NCBI RefSeq assembly: GCF_009467795.1
Contig: NZ_WIAX01000013.1
Coordinates: 62,001-126,000 of the forward strand
DNA from: Nesterenkonia halophila
GTDB taxonomy: Bacteria > Actinomycetota > Actinomycetes > Actinomycetales > Micrococcaceae
Length of the DNA: 64,000 bases
Direction: 5' to 3'
The position numbers were made by a program, and so were the translations under genes. The notes under the pieces were generated by a model that saw only the letters and a list, made by a program, of their open reading frames with translations, searched no databases and was not told the origin of the DNA. Of the stretch, positions 55,274 to 62,840 are shown piece after piece (positions within the stretch are counted from its first letter, which is position 1; each line of letters opens with the position of its first letter).

Positions 55274-57408
55274 GCACCCCGACGCACGACGCGCGCACCC
55301 GATGGGCCCGACGGCTGCTGCCGCTGCTGGTGGTGCTCGCCTGGCTGGCCTGGACCGGAGCCGGCGGCACGACGTTCGGCGCGCTCTCCGAGGTCACCAG
55401 CAACGACCAGGTGACCTTCCTGCCGGCCGAGGCAGAGTCCACCCGGGCGGCGGAGCTGCAGCAGCAGTTCGCCGACTCCGACGCAGTGCCGACGACAGTG
55501 GTCGCCGAGCGGGACTCCGGGGCCTCCGACGGTCTGGAGGCCTCGGCCCGCGCCGACGCCGACGACGCCGCCGAGGCGCTGCGCGCGACGCCGGGGGTCA
55601 CCGAGGTGGCCGGCCCCGTCCCCTCCGAGGACGGCGCGGCCGTGCAGCTCACCGTGCTGCTGACGGAGCAGGCCGCCGACGAGGGCGCCGTCCAGGAGGT
55701 GCGCGCCGTCGCCGCCGAGCACTTCGACGCCTCCGCATGGACCGCGCATGTGACCGGCCCGGCGGCGCTCTCGGCCGACCTCTCCTCGGCGTTCGCCGGG
55801 ATCGACGGCATGCTGCTGCTGGTCGCCGTCGTCGCAGTGTTCGTCATCCTCATCCTGGTGTACCGCTCGCCGCTGCTGCCGCTGCTGGTGCTGCTCTCCG
55901 CGATCGGCGCGCTGTGCGCGGCGGTGACAGTGGTGCACCAGATGGCCCTGCAGGGCTGGATCGAGCTGAACGGCCAGGTGCAGGGGATCCTGTCGATCCT
56001 CGTCATCGGCGCCGCCACCGACTATGCGCTGCTGCTGGTCGCCCGTCACCGGGAGGAGCTGCGGCACACCGCCGATCGCCATGCGGCGCTGCGCACCGCC
56101 CTGCGACGCTCGACGCCGCCGATCCTCGCCTCCGGCGGCACCGTCGCGCTGGCGCTGCTGTGCCTGCTCTTCTCCGATCTGAACTCCAACCGGGCCCTCG
56201 GTCCGGTGGCCGCCGCCGGCATCGTCTTCGCCATGGCCTCGGCCCTGACCTTCCTGCCGGCGCTGCTGTCCCTGACGGGCCGAGGCATCTTCTGGCCGCG
56301 CATCCCCCGCGCCTGCGACGCCGCGGCGGACCGCGCGGACGCGCACGCCCGGACGGGCCTGTGGGCCCGGACGGCCGGATGGGTGCGCGCCCGCCCGCGT
56401 CCGATCTGGGCCGTGGTGCTGCTGGTCCTGATCGTCGGCGCGGCCGGCGTGACGCAGCTGCGCGCCGACGGCGTGGAACAGTCCGAGGTGGTGCTGACCG
56501 AGACCGACACGAAGGCCGGGCAGGCCATGCTGGCCGACCATTTCGACGCCGGGACCGGGGCGCCGACGAGCGTCTTCGCACCCGCCGACGAGGCCGAGTC
56601 CGCACTGCAGACCGTCCGCGGCGTCGACGGCGTCGCCGCGGCGCAGCTCGTCGCCGAAGGCGGGGCGCCGGCGCAGGAGGCCGCGCAGGCCCGCGTGGTC
56701 GACGACCAGGTGCAGATCTCGGCCACGCTGGAGGATGCGACGGACTCCCCCGCCGCCGAGTCCACCGTCCAGCAGCTGCGCGACGAGCTCGACGCCGTCG
56801 ACCAGGAGGCGCTGGTGGGCGGGACGACCGCCACGCAGCTGGACACCAATGCCACCGCCCAGCGCGACCTGATGGTGATCATCCCGGCGGTGCTGGTCTC
56901 CGTCGGGGCGATCCTGGTGCTGCTGCTGCGCTCGCTGGTGGCCCCGCTGCTGCTGGTGGCCGCGACCACGCTGTCCTTCCTGACCGCGCTGGGCGTCTCC
57001 GCGCTGGTGTTCAACCACGTCTTCGACTTCCCCGGCGCCGACCCCACCGTCCCGCTGTACGGCTTCATGTTCCTGGTGGCGCTGGGCGTGGACTACACAG
57101 TGTTCCTGATGACCCGCGCCCGCGAGGAGGCCCCGCATCGAGGGCCCCGTGAAGGCCTGCTCCACGCGCTGGTGGTCACCGGCGGGGTGATCACCTCGGC
57201 CGGCGTCGTGCTCGCGGCGACCTTCGCCGCGCTCGGGGTGCTGCCGCTGATGTTCATGGTGCAGTTGGCGTTCCTGGTGCCCCTCGGGGTGCTGCTGGAC
57301 ACCTTCGTCGTCCGCACGCTGCTGGTGCCCGCGCTCGGCGTCGATCTCGGCGGGCGCCTGTGGTGGCCCTCGCGGATCGGCCGGACGACGGGCGCAGAGC
57401 GCGTGTGA
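55270..57408 (+). CDS. MmpL-family RND transporter
   Basis: Exporter of 712 residues, probably for a lipid or drug. Twelve hydrophobic segments occur in two halves of one plus five plus one plus five, each half with a large extracytosolic domain, as in MMPL (PF03176). Key inner motifs are GAATDYALLLVARHREEL in the first half and ALGVDYTVFLMTRAREEA in the second: the DY pairs are thought to relay protons. The C-terminus ends soon after the last helix, so no extra domain is present. It is co-translated with the MarR gene and so probably induced by the MarR ligand. Confidence 0.92.
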   Translation: MSTPTHDARTRWARRLLPLLVVLAWLAWTGAGGTTFGALSEVTSNDQVTFLPAEAESTRAAELQQQFADSDAVPTTVVAERDSGASDGLEASARADADDAAEALRATPGVTEVAGPVPSEDGAAVQLTVLLTEQAADEGAVQEVRAVAAEHFDASAWTAHVTGPAALSADLSSAFAGIDGMLLLVAVVAVFVILILVYRSPLLPLLVLLSAIGALCAAVTVVHQMALQGWIELNGQVQGILSILVIGAATDYALLLVARHREELRHTADRHAALRTALRRSTPPILASGGTVALALLCLLFSDLNSNRALGPVAAAGIVFAMASALTFLPALLSLTGRGIFWPRIPRACDAAADRADAHARTGLWARTAGWVRARPRPIWAVVLLVLIVGAAGVTQLRADGVEQSEVVLTETDTKAGQAMLADHFDAGTGAPTSVFAPADEAESALQTVRGVDGVAAAQLVAEGGAPAQEAAQARVVDDQVQISATLEDATDSPAAESTVQQLRDELDAVDQEALVGGTTATQLDTNATAQRDLMVIIPAVLVSVGAILVLLLRSLVAPLLLVAATTLSFLTALGVSALVFNHVFDFPGADPTVPLYGFMFLVALGVDYTVFLMTRAREEAPHRGPREGLLHALVVTGGVITSAGVVLAATFAALGVLPLMFMVQLAFLVPLGVLLDTFVVRTLLVPALGVDLGGRLWWPSRIGRTTGAERV

Positions 57409-57431
57409 GGGAGCCTGCGTGAGGCCTGCCG

Positions 57432-57517
57432 GCATCGAGCGGCCGCTGATGACGACGTCTGAGCCGGGAGACGCCGGCGTCGACGCCGAGATCTCGTCAC
57501 CAGAGGCCACTCGATGC
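57432..57517. repeat. Extragenic palindrome, family C, copy 2 (86 bp)
   Basis: Same ends and length as copy 1; the two differ at a minority of positions. It lies between the converging mmpL-like and madM genes. The similarity to copy 1 goes on for about 55 bp to the right, into the 3' end of madM. Confidence 0.88.
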
Positions 57518-57543
57518 GGCGTTCGAAACCGCGTGCCCGCCTC

Positions 57544-58305
57544 TCACCCCACGAGGGCGCGCAGCGTCACGTAGAGCACGGAAGGCCCCAGCAGGCAGCC
57601 CACCCCGGTGAAGAAGGTCGCGGTCATCGCGCCGTAGGGCACCAGCCGCTCGTCGGTGGCGGCGAGGCCGCCGGCGACGCCGGAGGTGGTGCCCATCAGC
57701 CCGCCGAAGGCCATCGCCGCCTTCGGGTTGTTCAGCCGGATCAGCGGGGCGATCATCGGGGTCGCGACCATCACCACCACGGACTTCACCAGCCCGGCGG
57801 CCACCGACAGCGCGATGACGTCCGATCCGGCGCCCACGGCGGTGCCGGTGACCGGCCCGACGATGTAGGTCGCCGCGCCGGCGCCGATGGTCGCCATCGA
57901 CTCGGCGTCGGTGTAGCCGAAGGCCGCGGCGACGACGGCCCCGACGATGAACGAGACCACCACGCCCAGCAGGATCGACAGTACTCCGGTCGCCCCGCTG
58001 CGGCGGATGACGCTGAGGTCCACGCCGTAGGCGGTGGAGACGATGGCGAAGTCGCGCAGCATCGACCCGCCCAGGATGCCGAGCCCGCCGAAGATCGCCA
58101 GATCGGCCAGCCCGTCCTCGCCGCCGGTGGTCGCGCCGCCCCAGCCGGCGAGCGCCAGGCCGAGGATGATCGCGATGGCCGAGCCGTGCAGCCGGCCGCG
58201 GGTCAGGCTCCGCGACATCCAGCCGGAGACGAGCATCAGCACGCCGACGGCGGCGAAGGCGACCAGCAGATCGTTGTCCTCCAGCACTGAAACGATGGTG
58301 TCCAT
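57544..58305 (-). CDS. madM: Malonate transporter subunit MadM
   Basis: Large membrane subunit of the sodium-dependent malonate importer, 253 residues with about eight helices. The order with MadL and the Gly-rich stretches GGLGILGGSMLRDFAIVSTA, IGAGAATYIVGPVTGTAVGAG (read in halves) and FGGLMGTTSGVAGGLAATDE are typical. GTTSGVAGGLAATD near residue 205 is the most conserved. The ATG has GGAGG six bases upstream and lies one base after the madL stop. The last codons are inside a stretch shared with the flank of repeat C copy 1. Confidence 0.88.
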   Translation of the reverse strand: MDTIVSVLEDNDLLVAFAAVGVLMLVSGWMSRSLTRGRLHGSAIAIILGLALAGWGGATTGGEDGLADLAIFGGLGILGGSMLRDFAIVSTAYGVDLSVIRRSGATGVLSILLGVVVSFIVGAVVAAAFGYTDAESMATIGAGAATYIVGPVTGTAVGAGSDVIALSVAAGLVKSVVVMVATPMIAPLIRLNNPKAAMAFGGLMGTTSGVAGGLAATDERLVPYGAMTATFFTGVGCLLGPSVLYVTLRALVG

Positions 58306-58306
58306 C

Positions 58307-58735
58307 TCAGGCCTCCTTCGTCCGGGCGGATCCGGCCAGGCGGGCGTCGTCGCCCGCCTCGCGCGGCGGCAGCGGGTCGTCCGGAGGACCGATCCGCGCG
58401 AGCACCGGGACCAGCGCCGCGGCCGCGACCAGGGCGGCGAGTCCGGCGACGATCGCCATCGGCCCGCCGGTCAGCGCCTCGGCGACGTTCTGCGTCGAGG
58501 CCATCGCGACGACGATCGGGATGTACATCGAGCTCCAGAACATCACCCCGCGCTCCGAGGACTCGGGGAACAGGCCTCGGCGTCTCAGCCGGTCGGTGAC
58601 CAGCACCAGCAGGATCATCGCGAAGCCCACGCCGCCGACGTTGGCGTCGACTCCGACGGCGATGCCCAGTGCTTCGCCGATCAGCTCGCCGATCAGCAGG
58701 CACAGCGCCAACGCCGCCACTCCGTACACCACCAT
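58307..58735 (-). CDS. madL: Malonate transporter subunit MadL
   Basis: Small membrane subunit of the malonate importer: 142 residues with four helices. GVDANVGGVGFAMILLVLVTD and GVMFWSSMYIPIVVAMASTQNV (shown in part as FWSSMYIPIVVAMASTQNV) are the family marks. The C-terminal 35 residues (PPDDPLPPREAGDDARLAG) are a charged tail beyond the usual end. AGGAGA lies six bases before the ATG. It follows the decarboxylase/synthetase fusion gene by 72 bases in the same direction. Confidence 0.88.
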   Translation of the reverse strand: MVVYGVAALALCLLIGELIGEALGIAVGVDANVGGVGFAMILLVLVTDRLRRRGLFPESSERGVMFWSSMYIPIVVAMASTQNVAEALTGGPMAIVAGLAALVAAAALVPVLARIGPPDDPLPPREAGDDARLAGSARTKEA

Positions 58736-58807
58736 GGGTCATCTCCTGATTCGTCGTCGCGGGGCCTGCGGCCCCGTCGTGCAGTCGTTGCTCCGGCGGG
58801 GCACGCC

Positions 58808-61780
58808 TCAGACGCCGGCGCCGGTGAACAGCTCGGCGTAGCGGGTCCGCAGCTCGGCCTTCTGCACCTTCCCCATCACGTTGCGCGGCAGCGCCTCGAC
58901 CACGCGGACCGCCCGCGGCTGTTTGAACCGCGCCAGCCGTCCCTCCAGGGCGCCGACCACGCTCGCCTCGCTCGGGCTCCCGTCCGCGGCGGGCACGACG
59001 ACGGCGACGACGGTCTCGCCGAAGTCCGGATGCGGCACCCCGATCACCGCCGACTCGGCGACGTCCGGCTGGGCGTCGACCAGCTCCTCGATCTCCTTCG
59101 GATACACGTTGTAGCCGCCGGAGATGACCATGTCCTTGTCCCGGCCGACGATGGTCAGCGAGCCCTGCTCGTCGATGCGCCCCAGGTCGCCGGTGATGAA
59201 GAAGCCGTCCTCGCGGAACTCCGCGGCGGTCTTCTCCGGCATCCGCCAGTAGCCGGCGAAGACGTTGGGGCCGCGGACCTCGACGAGCCCGACCTCGCCG
59301 TCCGGCAGGGGCTCGCCGCTCTCCCGGTCCGTCACGCGGATCTCGACCCCGGGGAAGGGCACCCCGACAGTGCCGGGACGGCGGGCCCCGTCGTAGGGGT
59401 TGGTGGTGTTCATCCCGGTCTCGGTCATCCCGTAGCGCTCCAGGATGGCGTGGCCGGTGCGCTCGGAGAAGGCTTCGTGGTCGGCGGCGAGCAGCGGCGC
59501 CGAGCCGGAGACGAACAGCCGCATCGAGGCGCAGGCCTCGGCGGTGAACCGCTCGTCGGCGAGCAGCCGGGTGTAGAAGGTCGGCACCCCCATCAGCACT
59601 GTGGCCGCGGGAAGCCGTTCGAGGATCGCGTCGGCGTCGAAGCCGGGCAGCCAGTCCATGGCGGCCCCGGCGACCAGCGTCATGTTCGCCGCGACGAAGA
59701 GCCCGTGGATGTGGAAGATCGGCAGCGCGTGGATCAGCCGGTCCTCGGCGGTGAACTGCCAGGCCTCCAGCAGCGCGGCACAGTTGGAGGCGAGGTTGCC
59801 GTGGGTGAGCACCGCCCCCTTGGACCGGCCGGTGGTCCCGGAGGTGTAGAGGATCGCGGCGGGCTCGTCCTCGGCGACCTCGGCCGAGACCTCGCTGGTC
59901 TCCTCGCCGGCCAGCAGGCTGCCGCCGCCGGAGGCGTCGAGAGTCTCGACGACGAGGCCCGGCTCCCCCGCCCCTCCCGCGGTGCGCTCGGCGTGCTCCG
60001 CGGCGCGGTCCGGGGCGCAGACCAGCACCCGCGGCGCGGCGTCGTCGAGGAAGTAGTCCATCTCTGCACCGGTGTAGGCGGTGTTCAGCGGCAGATAGAC
60101 CCCGCCGACGCGCAGCGTCGCCAGATACAGCGCCAGCGCCTCGGGAGACTTCGGCACCTGGGCGGCCACCCGGTCGCCACGCTCGACGCCGTCGGCCAGC
60201 AGCGTCGCGGCGACCCGGCGGACGGTGTGCTCGAAGGCGCCGTAGCTGATCGCGGCCCCGTCGGGCAGGTGGAACAGCGTATGCTCCGGGCGGCGGGCGA
60301 CCTGGGCATCGAAGGAGCGGTGGATCGGGGTGACGGTCGCGGCCATGGCGGCGGGTCCTCTCGTGTCGTGGTCAGGGGTGCCGGCGTCGTCGGGGTCGGG
60401 GCGGCCGGCCTGCTCGAGCAGCGGGCCCTCGACGGCGACGGTCCGACGCCGGGCGAAGTCTTCATGGCGGCGCTCGAGGGCCGCCGGGTCGTAGCGGTAG
60501 GTGATCATCGCGCCGTAGGACTGCTCGAGCCCCGACGCCGAGTGGTCGGCCGGCCAGTGCAGCTGCCAGGCGGCCGCGCCGTTGCCCAGATGGAAGCGGG
60601 CGACCGGGTCGACCGGGCGGCCGTCGTCGCGACGCTCCTCGGTGATGTAGCGGGCCAGCACCGGCAGCAGCCGGTCGCGCAGCGCCGCAGTCTCCGCGGA
60701 CTGCTCGGGCCCCTCCGGTCCTACAGACTCGCCTCCCTGGTCAGCGCCGTCATGCGCACCGGACGGGCCCGACGTCGCGACGGATCCGCCCAGGTCGATG
60801 GCCAGCCGCAGCAGCTCGGGATCCTCCCGGCGCTCCAGCCAGCGGCGGAATCCGGGGATCGGCGAGAGCGTGACGAAGTGCTCCAGATGGGGGAGCTGCT
60901 GACCGACCTCCTCGATGACCTGCTTGATCAGCAGGCTGCCGAAGGAGATCCCGGCCAGGCCGGCCATCGCGGTGTTGATCGAATACAGCGCCGCCGTGTC
61001 GGCCTTCGACGGGCTCAGCGCCGGCCCCGGCTCGAGCAGCGGCCCGACCTCCCGCGGGATGCCGCGGACCAGGGCGACCTCGACGAAGATCAGCGGCACC
61101 TCGCCGGTGGCGGGGTGGAAGAAGGCGAAGCAGCGCCGGTCCTTGGGCTGCAGCCGACGCCGCAGCTCCGTCCGGTCGGCCATCGGGTGGACCTTCTCGC
61201 TGCGCAGCAGATGCTGGTGGAGCTCGCGGGGCGAATCCCAGGTGATCTCCTCCATGCGCAGGAAGCCGCGGTTGAACCAGGAGACCAGCAGGTGGTGGAA
61301 GTCGTGATCCAGCGGCCGCAGCGCCGGATGCTCGCGCATCAGCCGCAGCAGATCCGCGCGCATCTCCACCAGCGCCGTCGTGGCGTGCGGGGCGTGGTTC
61401 AACCGGCGCAGCAGCTGCTGGCGGGGAGGTTCGACGGCGTCGAAGAGCTCCGGCAGCGCGTGGCGCCGCTCCTCGCCGTCGGCGGCCTCCCACTGCTGGT
61501 ATGCGGTGCGCACCGCCGTCGGATCGACGTCGTAGTCCTCCAGGAGGTGGTGGAGGAACGTGCGCTTCGCCGCGTCGTCCAGCCGGCGGTACGCCGCCAG
61601 CGCCCGGGCGGCGACGGCGCGCCGGGAGGCCTCCCCGACCTCACCCATCAGCGCCTCGCAGGCGGCGAGCAGCTCCTCCAGCGGCTCCGGGTCCTCCGGG
61701 CGGGGATCCGCCGCGCCGCCGCGGCGCCGCCGCAGGATGCGGAAGAGGTCGGCCAGCAGCCAGCCGTCCTGTCGTGCCAT
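58808..61780 (-). CDS. Fused malonyl-CoA decarboxylase and malonyl-CoA synthetase (MatA-MatB)
   Basis: One uninterrupted frame of 990 residues that joins the two enzymes of malonate use: synthetase (malonate + CoA + ATP to malonyl-CoA) and decarboxylase (to acetyl-CoA). Residues 1-455 are the decarboxylase: helical N-terminal domain, then HFVTLSPIPGFRRWL with the catalytic Ser, and WPADHSASGLEQSYGAMITY with the His, ending YRYDPAALERRHEDFARRR. From residue 479 the sequence is MatB: ILYTSGTTGRSKGAVLTHG, YGMTETGMNTTNP, TGDLGRIDEQG and the C-terminal Lys in NVMGKVQKAEL. An ATG at 60346 with GAGAGGA nine bases upstream could also start MatB alone. GAGGAGGG precedes the main ATG. Confidence 0.93.
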   Translation of the reverse strand: MARQDGWLLADLFRILRRRRGGAADPRPEDPEPLEELLAACEALMGEVGEASRRAVAARALAAYRRLDDAAKRTFLHHLLEDYDVDPTAVRTAYQQWEAADGEERRHALPELFDAVEPPRQQLLRRLNHAPHATTALVEMRADLLRLMREHPALRPLDHDFHHLLVSWFNRGFLRMEEITWDSPRELHQHLLRSEKVHPMADRTELRRRLQPKDRRCFAFFHPATGEVPLIFVEVALVRGIPREVGPLLEPGPALSPSKADTAALYSINTAMAGLAGISFGSLLIKQVIEEVGQQLPHLEHFVTLSPIPGFRRWLERREDPELLRLAIDLGGSVATSGPSGAHDGADQGGESVGPEGPEQSAETAALRDRLLPVLARYITEERRDDGRPVDPVARFHLGNGAAAWQLHWPADHSASGLEQSYGAMITYRYDPAALERRHEDFARRRTVAVEGPLLEQAGRPDPDDAGTPDHDTRGPAAMAATVTPIHRSFDAQVARRPEHTLFHLPDGAAISYGAFEHTVRRVAATLLADGVERGDRVAAQVPKSPEALALYLATLRVGGVYLPLNTAYTGAEMDYFLDDAAPRVLVCAPDRAAEHAERTAGGAGEPGLVVETLDASGGGSLLAGEETSEVSAEVAEDEPAAILYTSGTTGRSKGAVLTHGNLASNCAALLEAWQFTAEDRLIHALPIFHIHGLFVAANMTLVAGAAMDWLPGFDADAILERLPAATVLMGVPTFYTRLLADERFTAEACASMRLFVSGSAPLLAADHEAFSERTGHAILERYGMTETGMNTTNPYDGARRPGTVGVPFPGVEIRVTDRESGEPLPDGEVGLVEVRGPNVFAGYWRMPEKTAAEFREDGFFITGDLGRIDEQGSLTIVGRDKDMVISGGYNVYPKEIEELVDAQPDVAESAVIGVPHPDFGETVVAVVVPAADGSPSEASVVGALEGRLARFKQPRAVRVVEALPRNVMGKVQKAELRTRYAELFTGAGV

Positions 61781-61821
61781 CGTCCCTCCTCATGCGTCGC
61801 GACGGTCGGATCCGTCATGTC

Positions 61822-61848
61822 ATGTACATCAGCTATCGTGATGTATAT
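61822..61848. promoter_or_regulatory. Operator between the malonate genes and the GntR gene
   Basis: ATGTACATCA (61822-61831), seven bases, TGATGTATAT (61839-61848): 9 of 10 positions pair. It is the most AT-rich spot in the region and lies between the divergent matAB-type and gntR-type genes, as expected of a MatR site. Confidence 0.65.
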
Positions 61849-61936
61849 AACAACGCACTGTACCGCACCGCAGGTGATGCGCACCACACCCCGGAGCGGA
61901 CGGAGCGGTCGACTACGCTGAGCCGCGGAGGTGGAC

Positions 61937-62611
61937 ATGGCACGGATCCCGGAGTCGCAGCGCGTCCGCGACGCGCTGGAGAACGCGATCGTCGACGGGC
62001 GGCACCGCCCCGGCGAGCGCCTGGACCCGACCCGGCTCGAGGAGGAGTTCGGCTGCTCGCGCACCCCGGTGCGCGAGGCGCTGCAGGCCCTGGAGCGTTC
62101 GGGACTCGTCCGGATCCGGCCCAAGCAGGGCACCTACGTCACCGAGCTGGGCCTCTCCGAGCTCGCCGAGCGCTTCGAGGTCATGGCCGAGCTCGAGGGC
62201 ATGGCCGCCCGCCTGGCCGCCCGCCGCATCGGGATCGCGGAGCTCGCCGCCCTCGACGAGGCGGTGGCCGAATGCGCCCGGCACGCCGAGGCCGGCGACG
62301 CCGACGGCTACTACTACGCCAACGCCCGCTTCCACGCCACGATCTACGACTCCTGCGGCAACGAGCACCTCCGCCAGCAGGTCCACCAGCTCAAGCGCAC
62401 GTTGCAGCCCTACCGGCGGCTGCAGCTGCGCGTGCCGGACCGGATGCGCCGTTCGCTGGCCGAGCACCGCACCATCGCCGCCGCCGTGCGCGCCGGCGAC
62501 GCCGGCACCGCCGAGGACGCCGCCCGCGAGCACGTGCTGGTCCAGGTCACCGAGTTCAGTCAGCTGGTGACCACCTGGCGCGCCGTGAGCTCGCCGGCCT
62601 CGGCGGAGTGA
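61937..62611 (+). CDS. GntR-family regulator (FadR/FCD group), MatR-like
   Basis: Predicted malonate-responsive repressor of the divergent malonate genes, 224 residues. The N-terminal winged helix reads RPGERLDPTRLEEEFGCSRT followed by PVREALQALERSGLVRIRPKQGTYV; the FCD ligand domain (about 80-215) has metal/ligand-type residues in NARFHATIYDSCGN and LAEHRTIAAAVRAGD. ATG at 61937 is chosen because GGAGGT lies four bases upstream; GTG at 61931 is the alternative. A -10 box TACGCT is at 61914-61919. The position opposite the decarboxylase/synthetase gene matches rhizobial matR-matABC. Confidence 0.88.
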   Translation: MARIPESQRVRDALENAIVDGRHRPGERLDPTRLEEEFGCSRTPVREALQALERSGLVRIRPKQGTYVTELGLSELAERFEVMAELEGMAARLAARRIGIAELAALDEAVAECARHAEAGDADGYYYANARFHATIYDSCGNEHLRQQVHQLKRTLQPYRRLQLRVPDRMRRSLAEHRTIAAAVRAGDAGTAEDAAREHVLVQVTEFSQLVTTWRAVSSPASAE

Positions 62612-62651
62612 CCGGCCGCGACCGCACCGCCGGCTCGGCGCGACCCCGGCC

Positions 62652-62737
62652 GCATCGAGCGGTCACGTGTGACGACATCTGTCCCGCGATACGGCGGAAT
62701 CCAGGCGGAGATCCCGTCACACGTGACCACTCGACGC
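62652..62737. repeat. Extragenic palindrome, family C, copy 3 (86 bp)
   Basis: Same length as the other two copies. Inner arms GGTCACGTGTGACG and CGTCACACGTGACC are a perfect 14-bp match although their sequence differs from copies 1 and 2, so both arms have changed together. It lies between two plus-strand genes. Confidence 0.85.
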
Positions 62738-62840
62738 CCGCGGACCTGACACGCCCCGCAGGACCATCGAGCATGTCCCGCGAGCGCCCGGCCGGATAGA
62801 GTCGGGAGCGACCCGGCACCGACCCGGAAGGTGACCACGC

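Noticed and set aside
58034-61921. Open frame of about 1300 codons antisense to the malonate genes
   Set aside because: It runs across three well-supported genes on the other strand and encodes low-complexity sequence.
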